Positions 23,780 through 36,300 of a DNA stretch of 64,000 nt are shown piece after piece. The number at the start of each line of letters is the position of its first letter. Within the stretch, counting starts at the first letter, position 1. The notes under the pieces are model-generated. The model was given only the letters and a program-made list of their open reading frames with translations, searched no databases and was not told the origin of the DNA. Made by a program: the position numbers and the translations under genes. Origin of the DNA: Chloranthus sessilifolius (Eukaryota; Streptophyta; Magnoliopsida; Chloranthales; Chloranthaceae); the NCBI GenBank assembly GCA_021018995.1, contig CM037585.1:63986646-64050645 (forward strand), read 5' to 3'.

Positions 23780-24650
23780 CTAAGTCTCACCTCTCCAGTA
23801 TGATATTGACCAATTTGGGATTCAGATCGCCTCACCACCATCATTTTCAAATATCATTCAAGGTCCTGAACAACAATGTAACATTATTCAAGAGTTTGAG
23901 CGGGTGAGATATCAACTCTTTTTGCAAGTCAAATCACAATCTGGTGCAAAATCTGGGAAGAGTGACTTGAGGATCTTCCGATACCTTGGCTCTCATCATG
24001 CATTCTTCAAATCTGCCAATGTATTCGATCACAGGCATACTACCTTGGCATAAATTTTGTCATTGATCAAGTAGGCGATGGTAGTATAATAAAGGAACGT
24101 ACTTCTCCATAAGTCGTACCTTCATGTCCTCCCAACTGGTAATGGAAGCACAACCCGCAATCGCTCTTATGCGCTCGACATTGATTCAAAAGAGTTGAGC
24201 TTGGCCGATGAGCTTCATCTTGGCGAACCTGACACATCGCTCATCGCTCATGCCATACCACTCAAAGTGTTTATCCGTATCGGATAACCAATCGATGAAA
24301 ATTTTAGAGTCCATTCTTTCGTCGAATGTTGGAACCTCAACTCGTACATTTTTGAGGAGTTTCCCATCCGGGTCGGAGTCATCTCCACGATGATCTACCC
24401 ATTGGTTCTGTTTCCTATCATTCTGATGACCACTGTTCGAAGCGTGGACCATCACGCTCACGGCGTTGCTCAAGGTGCTCATCAGCACCTTCTAACCGAT
24501 TGACTCAGTGTAGCAACCTACCATTGGAAGCCTCAAGGTTTATTTAGGCTTGCTCCATGGCAACCATCCGTTCATTGATCATAATCAATTCAGCCTTGAT
24601 GCTTCTAAGGGCATCGGCAACCTCACTCATATCTATGGTGATCACGGCTA
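23780..24650 (-). pseudogene. E1 gag N-terminal part
   Basis: The minus strand reads VPTFDERMDSKIFIDWLSDT, then DKHFEWYGMSDERCVRFAKM and KLIGQAQL, the gag signature shared with E4 ([15 protein letters not shown]). It is contiguous with the E1 primer site and 5' LTR, so it belongs to E1 rather than E3. It is broken. Confidence 0.8.
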
Positions 24651-24815
24651 CTAATTATGGGTTCTAAAATGTAATGTAACTATGAACCAACAAAATGGGA
24701 CTTTTAACAAACACTAGATGTGCACAATTTTGATCACAATTGAAATAGAATGCAATGAAAATTAAAATGCAATAAAATTAAAATGTCACACAAATATGCC
24801 CTAACCTAGAACCTA

Positions 24816-24828
24816 GGCTTTGATACCA
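24816..24828 (-). other. E1 primer-binding site (tRNA-iMet)
   Basis: The minus strand reads TGGTATCAAAGCC, one mismatch from the plant iMet primer site, four bases inside the LTR. Confidence 0.85.
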
Positions 24829-24832
24829 AAAC

Positions 24833-25893
24833 TAACGCGGTACGGTGACCCTAGACTACGTGACTGAAGATGAAATGAATATTTGCCGAAATTAAACTAA
24901 ATTAATTAAGCAACAAATTTTAAAATAATCGTGGTACCTTAGGGTTCCATGGTTTTCCACTTGGATGATCGCATTTGGTTCAGGTAGGGTCCAGTCCTTG
25001 CGCTAGATCAGTTAGCCTCGCAGAAGGAGGATCTTAGAGATAGAACTCTAGCTGCTTCCAGATTAGGGCATCGATCTTCGATTAAAGTGGGATCGTTGGT
25101 TTTCTCAGGGTGTTTTGATTCAGGATGGCTTAATGGCTCAAGTGAGATCTAGGGTTTATTGGATTGAGTCGATTCAACGGTTCAGATGAGGGTTAAAGTT
25201 TGGAATTCGGAGGGTTGAATTTGATATGAAATGAAAAGGAGTTTATGGGTTTAGAAAATAAGACAGAGAAAAGATAAATCGAGATAAAGATAAAAGATAG
25301 AAGATTGTGGGCTTCGCACCCTTGGCTTCACACCAAACCCTTCGCGGGAGAGAAGATTCACTCTTCAAAATAGCTCATCTCAAGCAAAAGCAAAATAGCT
25401 TTTCATTCATAAACAATAGTTAATTACATTGTTTATTAATGACCTTATATAGGAGGCCTCTAAAACAAAAGAAAACCCTAAAACAAATACTCTAAAACGG
25501 AAAAGTTTGCCCCAAAACTACGATTTCCATCTTTTGGTGGAGCCCACTTGTGCGAAAATTCAATCGATCGATGCTAAGCTTGATCAATCGAATTATATAT
25601 ATAATTATATAAAAGTCTCGGGTCACAAATCGATCGATCGAAAATTGTACTCAATCAATCGAAAATTACCTTCGACCAAGCAATCGACTAAGAATAGAAC
25701 TTCGCCAAAATTTAATTTCCTACTGACCGCAATCGATCGATCGATCGATTCCAGGCATTCGATCGACTGTGTAACCTCTTGTATTCCCCTTTATGCTCCT
25801 TTACGCCTGGTTCTGATTTCCATTTCGCTTCTTCCCACGCCGAAACACATGATATGGCCCAAAGCCTATGTCCACGATGTCGGCATCCGGTCA
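24833..25893 (-). repeat. E1 5' LTR
   Basis: 1061 bp, starting TAACGCGGTACGG (the usual TG start has changed) and ending GGCATCCGGTCA. ATCGATCGAT palindromes lie at 25559-25772. The right flank AGTTT (25894-25898) is the expected duplication, but its partner is outside the window. Confidence 0.87.
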
Positions 25894-26900
25894 AGTTTCT
25901 TACATGAAGGAAGATCAGCCAAATCTCAGGTATGATTACACTGAAGAGCTTCCATTTCTTCATCATTGCTACTTTATAGTTAGGTAGAGAAGGACAGCAC
26001 AGACGATACGAGGAATGGGAATGATTTCAATGGCAATGAGAAATTCCCTATACGAAGGAGCAAAAGTCTGATAACATGCATACTTGTCAAGAGGTAAAGG
26101 AGTCACACACTTACAAACCCCTTGCGAGGCAATAGGTAATTCAAGGTCCAAAGAAGCCATACTAGCAGCAATATGAATAACATATAGAGTACCAGGGGTA
26201 TCAAGTATAGTCATAGAAAACTACGAAGGGCAAGACATATTTATGGGAAGTACCAACATGGAGGAGTTAGGCTGAGGCGCGAAAGGGAGATGGTCATGCC
26301 ACCTCTGGTGAGGATAACAGGTGCGAGAGGGGGAAGGTCATGCCACATCTGGCGAGGATAACTGATGTAGTCCTTCGACTAAAGAAGGAGGATCAACAGG
26401 TATAGGCAAGGGAACTACGGGAAAATACTCAATACAATCAGGAAAGAAACCTCCCCAAAGAAGGTAACATCCATGGAAATAAAAAAGCGATAAGATTTGG
26501 GATCATAACACCAATATCCCTTGGAATATTCGAATACCACTGAAGACGCACTTGATTGCTTTATCACCTAATTTTTGGCAAAGGGGATGAAGGTCTTAAA
26601 CAAAACCTACACATTAAAAAATGAGAGGATTAATTAGGAACAAAAGATCATGAGAACGCAGTGTCCAATGAGAAGAATGACCATCCAATATTTGGGACGG
26701 AGTCTGATTCATCAAGAAGCAAATGATAAACATAGCCATGGACCAACAAAGCTTACATATGCATACCACGGCGCAGAGACCGTGCAATTCCAACAAGGTG
26801 TCTATTCTTAGACTCCACAACACAATTGTGTTGAAGAGTTTATGATCCAAAAGCTGACGAGTAATACACTGCATATCAGTAGTTGGATAAAAGGAGTATG
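25894..26900 (-). pseudogene. Copia integrase to reverse transcriptase relic, interrupted by E1
   Basis: Reading the minus strand from about 26870, there is an integrase stretch (VVESKNRHL, IARSLRRGM). Next is the Copia linker (about 26440-26540, with GYRCYDPK and a FISMDVTFF-like segment), then a second linker (about 26050-26110, SYREFLIAIEIIPIP), then the start of reverse transcriptase (EMEAL and DLPS-like). E1 begins right there, so E1 landed in the RT of this older Copia copy. It is very decayed. A 44-bp near-repeat sits at about 26278-26365. Confidence 0.7.
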
Positions 26901-27227
26901 AACATGTACTAATGTTGTTTAAACTATGAAATGCTAAAATCTCTACCTAAGAAGCAAAGATTTCCAAATTTCTAAGTCAAATGAACATAAAATCATGGGG
27001 AAACCCTACGGGCTTCAGTATCAATATTAGCCTAGGCCAAAACCAATACATATCAATATCGGCAGAGTTTCAAAACCAAAGTGCCACTAAATGTATGTGA
27101 GAATTTACTCGCCAGAAGCTGAACTAAAGATGAATAAAACCTCTATAAATTTTGATTTTAGGAAATAGGATTAAAATTTAAATGGAACATATATGACAAA
27201 GCGTCAATAAGTCAAGGTGTATAGTAC
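26901..27227. other. Unassigned intron 7 sequence
   Basis: AT-rich, with no gene or element recognised. I looked for the next AAE exon, expected to begin with GEPKAIPW-like residues, and did not find it here. Confidence 0.5.
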
Positions 27228-27301
27228 CTGTAGTTCCAGAAGAGAAAAGGATGTTTGTGAATGCTTCTATAGGTTGTTCCACTTCATTGTAATTGTTAGC
27301 T
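27228..27301 (-). CDS. AAE18: AAE17/18-like exon 7
   Basis: Residues about 342-367. It follows acceptor TTGCAG and ends before donor GTACTAT. It encodes [20 protein letters not shown] with the Gly codon split across the border; SSGTTG is the phosphate-binding AMP-binding motif. Intron 7 begins here and is not closed within the window. Confidence 0.9.
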
Positions 27302-30300
27302 CTGCAATTCCAACAAAAAACTCCCAGCATCAACATTGCATAAACACATCATATTTCTTATAATGTAGAAGAAAACTACTTATTTAAGCAATTATGAGAT
27401 CTCTTCTATATAATTGCTTTGAAAGAGTATTGATAGATTTGAAGAACAGAAATCGCTATAAAGTGGATGATCTCAAACATGAAGCTGGTTCATGAGCAAA
27501 ATAGAATGGCATAAAAATAAGTAAAATAAGTACGAACATTTTGTACCTTAAACAAAGGTAGAAAGGATAAAAAATTTAAACTTATAAGGAGACACAACAG
27601 ATGGATACTACATGATTAGGGTAGAGTTCCAGTACCTAAAGAACCCTTTAGAGTCCTCACCTTTTGCTAAGGATTCCACAAGCCCAATTGCCTCTATAAC
27701 ATTTTGATTTTAAGAGATGTACCTTAACTTTTGCTAAGGACTCCACAAGCCATTTGCCTCTATAATATTTTGATTCTAAGAGACAAAAACTGAAGAAACG
27801 TTCATCAAAGAAGTCGACAGGTCATTGTGATAGCAAAATCTTGCTACCCTCCCATCCGATGTCATTACTGAAAGAGACACCTTCTGACGGAGACGCCACC
27901 AACAAGGATCTAGGTTTCAGGCCGTACCAAGTGTACCGGCAGAAGAATAAGCAACGGAGGAGCCAAGGAGCCACCGGAGGGAAGCCTTAAGGAGCAGCCC
28001 CAAGAGAAGAGTCTCTGTCCAGGCTCGCTGGAGCGAGCATCACCCTCACTCGAGCGAGATTCCTTCAGAAATATGGACAAACTGTCGGCCTTTGGTCGCT
28101 CGAGCAAGAGAACCTCAAAATTCAAGGCCAAAACTTTTGGCCTAAATTTGCTGGAGCGACCCTTGGTTATCGCTTGAGCGACCCCTTGTGAAGATTCCCA
28201 TTCAAGCGAGAACCAAAGGTCGCTCGAGCAAGTCACGTGATGGGATTGTCCTTTTTATCATTTCTTTTTTGTTTGTCTTTTGTGTCAAATGTAAGTTACC
28301 CTTTTGGGGTAACATAGTACTTTTCTATTTTAGGGTATTCCCATTTGTAATTAGTATAAAGCATATTTTGTAAGTCATTTTTGGCATTGTTGGTTATTAA
28401 TGAAAGTGCATTGCATTTTGAGCTTGAGATGAGTTTTGAAGAGTGAGTCTTCTTCCCCATGTGCGTTTGGTGTGAGGCCAAGGGTGTGATGCCCATGTTA
28501 TTTTGATCTTCTCCTTACTTATTGTTCCCATTTGATCTTTCTATTTCCCCCATTAATCTCTTACATCCAATTTTTTCCCTTTTATTGATTGCCCCAATTC
28601 CCCAAACCCTTGATCTAGAGCAACCTTGATGTCCATCCTTGTGGATCGAATCCAACCCTAGCCCGTCGATTCATACCCATTGTTGGGCTTGAGCTTGTTT
28701 GAATTGCACCATTAACCGTTTCGATTCAAAAGCCCTAGTGAGGAGTTATGATTCCACCGCGAACCATGATCGAACGCCCCAACCTAGAAGGAGCTAGAGT
28801 TCTATCTCTAGGATCACCTCTTCCACATTTTCTAAAAATCTCGCGCGTCGGATTGGACCCTACATGAGCCGAGCATAGTCACTTAAGCAGAATCCCGCGA
28901 AACCCTAAGGTATCGCTTTAATTTGTAATTAATTAATTTAATTTCGGTAAATTAGCATATCATGAACACTCACGAATTTTAGAGTCATTGTCCCGCGTCA
29001 CCTTCCTCCATGAGAGGACAAAAAAATGACTAATTTTCTTAAATCATCGACAAGAGCATGAAATTCAGCTTCATTAGAATTTTTATTTCCCATACGACAC
29101 GCTTACCTCCCACACTCATCACCAATCAGCCTCCAACTGCAAGAAGTCCCCTCATCGCCAAGAGAAGTAATAACCGAATTATTTGGAGTACTATCCCATC
29201 TAACAAAATCTCTCTACCTTTCGTCCATCCAGACAGGACAACAGTCCATTAATTTTAAAAAATTGCATCAAAACTTGTTTACTTTCTCACAAATTTTAAC
29301 CAACAGATAGAACAGCTGGAAGTGTGTACTCTAAAATCTTAAGCCAACAGAAATTTTCCATTCCATGTCTAACATGCAATGTTTCAAGGTTTGAGTGGAA
29401 ATTGATTGTATTCATCTAGACAAATTTAACAGACGAACATGGGAAAAGACAAAGCACCACACTAATTGTTTTCATTGATTAAAATGTGAAAGTTCACTAA
29501 AACCATTAGGAAATTAATAAGACAAAGCACCACACTAATTGATCATGCAAATGAACATGGGAAAAGACGAATCCACAATGTTTTCAATAGTAATTCGCTC
29601 ACTTCTTTTTGAGATGAAGTGTCACTGATAGATGCAGAACAATCAATTATGGTAACATTTATTCATTGTTTCTTCACATAGAACTTGACAGGACCAAACA
29701 CTAAACCACAATTTTGATGGGTGAAATCAAAATCTATATTGTATAATGTGCTGAATTTTATATATATATATATATATTCAAAGAATTTCATTCCAATAAT
29801 CATGCCCAAATTCAGTGTTGCAAACCCGCAGAGCTGTACATACTAAATTTGGAAACAAGGATTCAGATCTTGATTATTTCCAACTAAGGACAACAAACGA
29901 CATCCCATGATGGTGTCTTTTGATTCAATTCTATGATTTGAATGAGTAGTAGGGTTAGTTATTATTTAAAAGCTCGCAAATGGGTAATTTCAGGTTTCAG
30001 AAAATTTCGGGGGTGTGATTAAAAGTTAATTAATTTTTCCTAAGAAACATATAGCTGAGAATAAAGAACGTTCCGCAAAAGGGGATAAATCATAAGCCAA
30101 ATCAAGAAGATGAGACGATCCACATGCCTTGTATGACGTCCAATGGAGATCCAATGGCTGAAATGATAATCGGCAAAGATCTAACGACCAAAATGTTGAG
30201 TGAAAAAGATCCTACGGCGGAAACAAGAAATAAAAAAGATCCTACGGCTGAAAATAATATGTTAATAATCGGAATCATCCCATGTGAACATCTTCCCAAT

Positions 30301-33300
30301 GTGCAATGATGTTGCACATGCACACATGGGTCCTTCAACAACTCATTCAAAGTGCTACATGAGGCACACATCTTTTCAATATTTTCTTGTGTCTCCGGTC
30401 TTTGAAGGGTCCAATGTCCGCATCAGAACTCCTTAATAATTTGCCTACCCGTCATGTATTAATCATTCTTATCCAATATAATGTTTTAATAATCTTCTCT
30501 GCTAAATCCTGATCAAAGTAATTTTGTATTTTATATTAAATAGTCTCTTTTCCAGACACTATAATGTTGATGCATTTATCTCATTGAAAAAATAGACCAG
30601 TGACAAATTTGTTTAAATAACCTTACAAGAGATATTCATCACAAATATCACAGAGATGATGGTTTAGATTGCTTTAATTGGCTATAACTTCAGAAATTTT
30701 ATTTAACAACATTACTTCCATCAAATAAAACATTGTGCTCCAATTTTGGTCTCATGCATCTTTAGTTTAACATGACTTCACTTGGTTATTGAAATCACTA
30801 AATGTCTACAATTATTTCCAGCAGTGCATCTGTTTTCTCTTCGATCTCTCAGTTCTAAGTACTCTTTAAGATATATTGCTAGACTGTTAGTAAGGTCCCT
30901 CTTTTGTGTTGAAATTTCCTAAACGCGAAGAGAAGACAATGTCATGGGATTTAATGGACACTAAGAATGTATATTAAATCAATATACTTATAGATGAAAA
31001 TATGAGAATGAAAAATAAATGTAAGTGTGCATACTTCAAATGTTCTACTCTTCCCAAAAAAGCAGGCCAAGATTCATCAGAGTCACGCAATTTCATGGTG
31101 GAAGTGGAGTCTGTAGCTGGAACCACAACTGCCATAGGTGATTGAGCATCAACAACTCTACTGCAAGGATCAAAACTGCTTTCATGAGATATATATTCCC
31201 TCCATCACACACAATAGGAAAATTCTTCATGAAGGTAACAAGAATTAAGAACTTCACCTATATAACGGAAGCTTTTTGTCACCACGGACTATAAAATCCT
31301 AGCAAACAAAAGTTAAGGGTAATAAGGTTAAGTAAAGAAAATTCTGTAAAAACAAAAACAAATAAACAAATAATTATCATTATCGTCATCGACCCCTTTC
31401 CTATGTGGGGTCAGCTTTACAAGTCTAAAAAGAGAAATTATATATAACAGAAAATAATAATAATAATAATAATAAGTAACTAGCAGTCTAGCACAAAAGA
31501 ATGTATCCTGATTCAAATCCAAAGGATAAAACATTTATGCATAATTTTGGGGATGAGAAGACAAATCTATAACATGTAGTTTATGGAAGAAATTTCAGAA
31601 GCTCAGGGGAGCTTTGGAACTCTATGATAGCATGCCAAAAGAACTATCATGAGTTTTGATAGCCAAAAGGAGAATCCAAAAGTGAAGAAGTTATTCATCC
31701 ACGATGTGCTAGGGTACTTTCATCAAATCCAAGGTCAATTCAAAAATAAGGAAGTCCTGCTCTCACATTAGAAAAAAAAAAAAATGAACCATAGCCTCTA
31801 AAAAGTAAATTTAGGGTTTCATGGTTTGAAAACATTAGAGAAATATAGAAAACAGAGATTGAAAGGCGCCTGAACCCGCTATATAACATGCCAGTATCAG
31901 TGCAACTCAAGCTTGGAATTGAGTTTCTAGAGAATGGGAAATGTCTCTGCTAGGGATTTACTAACCACCTTCCATGCTCTGTAGATATGTAACTTTTTGG
32001 ACTAAAAAATGCATCCCATGTTGTCCTCAATGTATCAAGTCTATGATCGCCTAAGTAACTTTACCTTGAAATGGATGTTCTAAACAGAATGGATGTAGAG
32101 AAGTCAGAGGATGACATGCCTTGGTATATGCCAACACCTCTGATTCACTACATGTTGGATTGAAGGCCCTATAAGGTGCTTCTAGTTAATTGCAAAAAGT
32201 CATTGTGCTTGGATCTTTGATGTTTTCCTTCCTGTCAAGATCATTCTCAACAATGGAGACCAAAACCATCTCTAATCCCATAGTGTGCACTTCTTAAAAG
32301 AGACTACCTAAACAATAGGATTTGTGATGGGGACATCAACCGATCATACACACATGAATCACGTGAGAAGAGCCCAATTTGGGAAAGCCAAAGAAGAAAA
32401 AGAAAGCAAAGAAAAGAGCACGAAAATTGAGTTTCTGCCCAAATTCTCCTGATCAAAAGCAATTCTCAATCAATCAAATTCATCCACAGGGTTCGTCAAA
32501 ACGCAAATTAAACTCGATCGATCAAGTTTCAACTTTGATCGATCGAATTCACGCACGGAATTTTTTTTTAAATGCGAATTTTAGGTTTTAGTTTCCTTTT
32601 TAGATTAGGATTCTTTATATTCTGGTTTCTTAACCTTAGTTAGGGTTTCTTAGCCTATATAATGTAAACACAATTTTAAAAAAGATGAGCGATAAATTAA
32701 TGAATGGTTTGCTTTGAGCAACTTCTCGAGAACTTGTGAAGAGTTTTCAACCGAAAGAACGATTCTTTTACCAGAAGAGCGATTATTCTTCTGCATGCAA
32801 TTTGGTGTGAAGTCAATTATCTTCCTTGGAACGAATCCTTAGATCTTCTACTTTTCTACCTAATTTTCTTATTGTCAAGTAAGTTAATTTACTTTGTTTC
32901 TCCTATCCAAAACCCATAAAAATCAAAATATCTTTTCTTCTAGTATTGTTGTTGGGATTTTGATTTCTAATTCCCAACCTTAATTCATTGATTCCCTTTG
33001 AATGATTTAAACCTTTTGGGCCTTAAATTATTCAAACCCTAGCAAGGAATCAAGAGACAACATCGATATTGTCGCTTGGTGCCCTGAACTAGATTAAAAC
33101 TAGAGTCTATCTTTAGACCTATTATCTAGATCGGGAAAGTTCATACGCTAACGGACGCTAAATCAGATTAATCAAATTGCCCTAGTAAAATTATTAAATA
33201 TTTCTGTCTTTTGGAAGGATTTTCTTGAATTTTCGCTGCTAAATAAAATCTAAAATTGATTTCAATTCACATAATTAGGGTTTAGCATTTGTCTTGTATC

Positions 33301-36300
33301 AAATTGGTATCAGAGCACAATCCATTTAGGGTTGTTTTGTGTTCATTCTAGATCATAGAACGCATATAGTTTGTGTTTGCATTAGTTTGTTTTTTTGCTT
33401 CAAGTGTCACCATGGATCTAGACAATTTAGATGTTCCCTTAGAGAGCTTCAACACTCAAATGGCTGTCATACAAGCCCAGCAGCAGACCCAACAAGCCCA
33501 AAAAGAGGATTTAGCAGCCCAATTCCAAGAGTTATCTACATCGATTCACGGTGAGCATTATAGGGTTAATCTCAAATTCTCAATGATCGAAGGAGGGATC
33601 CTCCAAGGCGTGAAAATCATCCCGACCCGGATGATAGGATTATGGAATTGGTTAAGGTTGACACTCCCACTTTTGAAGGAAAAATGGACCCAAAAATCTA
33701 CATAGATTGGGCCACCGCCATGGACCATCATTTCAATTGGTATGATATGACGGAGGAGTGTAAAGTGAGGTTTGTCAAGATCAAACTTGTGGGACAAGCC
33801 AAATTTTATTGGACAAGCATGGAGCGACGTCAAGAAGCTCTCGACCACGGTTCCATCTTCACGTGGGCTGACATGAAAGAGAAGTTTCATGATAAATATG
33901 TTTCCCTTTCCTACAACCAACGCCTCATAGATAAATGGACAAGGAAACATGTCCGTTGGTGATTACATCAACAAATTTGAGGAATTCATGTTGAGGGTCA
34001 ATGCATACAAGAGTCCTCAAGTCACCCTTTCTAGGTTTTGGCCTAGTCTACATCCAGAGCTATAAAAGGTGTGGATCCCTCACCCCGTTGGAAGATGCTA
34101 TGCAAGGGTACAAGAGTCAGAGAAATACATCGAACAACCTAGCAGTGGATGAAATAGTTCCTATAACTCTGAGTCTAGGGTCATTCCTAATGAGAAGGAG
34201 AACAATTCCTATAGTCAACCTTCAAAACCTGTGAATTCTCAGGTTGACAACGGTAAAGGAAAATTAATTGAGTCCTAAGAGTGCACAACAAAAGTGTCAC
34301 AAGTGTCAAAGATTCGAATAGTTTACTGCCCAATGTCCTACAAAAGTTTTGATTATTAAGGAAGAACAAGACAAAGAGCATGGCGAGATAGACAAAGAAA
34401 CCTATGAGCCTGATACAATTCTGAGTGATGATGAAGAAGACGTGATTGTCAAGAGTTTAGGTTGAATTAGGAAAAAATTTAGTCCTCATAAGAGGATTGA
34501 TGTGTTTCTGTTCCGCAAGAGTCATTAAAGTTGGTAGGAACATATCATCATCATAAGTTGCATGAAATAAATGAAAAGGTTATATTGAGCAATGGAAATA
34601 CTGAAAAAAAAAAAATTAACGCACATAACTTGTTCAATGATTTTGCAACAGGTAAATTTGTGAAGGTTCAATTTAGACCCGAGCAAATCCCACAAGAAAT
34701 TGCAAAAGGTTTAAAAACTTGCAATAATGGACTTTTTTTTATCTTCAAAATGAGTCGTTGTGATAGTCTAGATTTCCCTGTAGACGTGGGTACTAATGCG
34801 GTAATTACGTTGAAGGATCTTATGCCTTTTCTAGGTTCGGCAATGAAAACCCCAGACCCATTCCTTGTAGTTCATTCACCTGAACCGAATCCCATCTATC
34901 AACTGATTCTGAAAATACTTCCTGGACAATATGAGAAACGGATAGATGGAAAGAGTATCTTACTTCCTGAGTTTTGTTACCAACGTGAAGATGTACCACT
35001 AGCATCAAGAGTATCTTACAAGGTGGACAGTGAAGCCAAAGAGAGAACAACCGGTATTTGCGAAGAGTAGGTTTCACAACTCATCAGAGACGAGTTTCTC
35101 CCACTCGGAGGGAATTGATGGGAACATCAATCGATCATACACGCATGAATCCTGTGAGAAGACCCCAATTTGGGAAGGCATGCACGTAAAGCCAAAGAAG
35201 ACAAAAAAAGTAAAGAAAAGAGCACAAAAATGGAGTTTCTGCCCAAATTCACTCGATCGAATGCAGTTATCAATCAACTCGTCAAAACTTCAAATAAACT
35301 CGATCGATTGAGTTTCAACTTGATCGATCGAATTCACAAAGAAAGTTTACGGAGTAGTTTTAGAGGAACTCGATCGATCGAGTTTCAACTTTGATTGATC
35401 GAATTCGCGCACGAAAATTTCGTTTAGATGCGAATATTAGGTTTTAGTTTCCTTTTTAGATTAAGATTTTTTCTATTCTCGATTTTTGAGCTTAGTTAGG
35501 GTTTCTTAGCCTATATAAAGGCATTGTAAACACAATTTTAAAAAAGATGAATGATAAATTAATGAATTTTTTTCTTTGAACGACTTCTCGAGAACTTGTA
35601 AAGAGTTTTCAACCGAAAGAGCAATTCTTTCACCCGAAGAGTGATTCTTCTTTTGCATGCAGTTTGGTGTGAAGCCAAATCTTCCTTGGAGCGATTCCTT
35701 GAATCTTCTACCTTTTCTACCTAATTTTCTTATTGTCGGGTAATTTAATTTAGTTTGTTTCTCTTATCGAAAACCCATAAAAATCAAAATGTCTTTTCTT
35801 CTAGTATTGTTGCTAGGATTTTGATTTCTAATTCTCAACGTTAATTCGTTGATTCCCTTTGAACAATTTAAACCCTTTGGGCCTTAAATTATTCAAACCC
35901 TAGCAAGGACTCAAGAGACAACATCGATATTGTCGCTTGGTGCCCTGAAGTAGATAGAAACAAGAGTCTATCTTGAGATCTATTTTCTAGATCGGGAAAG
36001 CTCAAATGTGACAGAGCTAAATCGGATTAATCAAATTTCCCTAGTAAAATTATTAAATATTTCTGTGTTTTGGAAGGATTTTCTTGGATTTCCACTGCTC
36101 AATAAATCTTAAATTGATTTCAATTCACATAATTAGGGTTTCGAGTTTGTCCTGCATCAATTTGTTAAAAGCTTCTAAATACATATTGGATTGGAGGTCC
36201 TATAAGGTGCTTCTAGTTGATTCCAAGTTGGGCTATCGCATAAAATAGACACCCAAGCATGAAATTATGGCCTACAGAAATTTGAAGATTTGAGTTGCAA

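Larger units (their letters stand above)
1..25893 (-). mobile_element. E1: Ty3/Gypsy LTR retrotransposon (CRM/Reina-like chromovirus, tentative), nested host of E2 and E3
   Basis: The LTR at 24833-25893 is repeated at 1-1081, whose left part is cut by the window edge. Between them, read on the minus strand, are a primer site, gag N-terminal part, gag zinc knuckle, protease, reverse transcriptase, RNase H and integrase, in Gypsy order. E2 splits it at the gag/protease border and E3 splits its gag. It is a fossil with many breaks. The two LTRs differ by roughly 7-8 percent by eye, about 3 million years at 1.3e-8 substitutions per site per year, an assumed rate. The lineage call rests on related copies here having an integrase C-terminal GPY/F module and no chromodomain. 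Confidence 0.85.
32325..36159 (+). mobile_element. E4: short Ty3/Gypsy derivative in intron 4
   Basis: LTRs at 32325-33301 and 35116-36159 run from TGATGGG(G/A)ACATCAA to ATCA, with ATTTG on both outer sides (32320-32324 and 36160-36164). The 1.8-kb interior holds only gag-like sequence and the integrase C-terminal region, so it is a non-autonomous derivative of the E1/E3 group in the opposite orientation. It is broken; the LTRs differ by about 10 percent by eye. Confidence 0.92.

Noticed and set aside
4526-25893. Age paradox: E2 LTRs seeming more diverged than those of its host E1
   Set aside because: By-eye counts over several segments give about 8 and 9 percent, too close to call a conflict.
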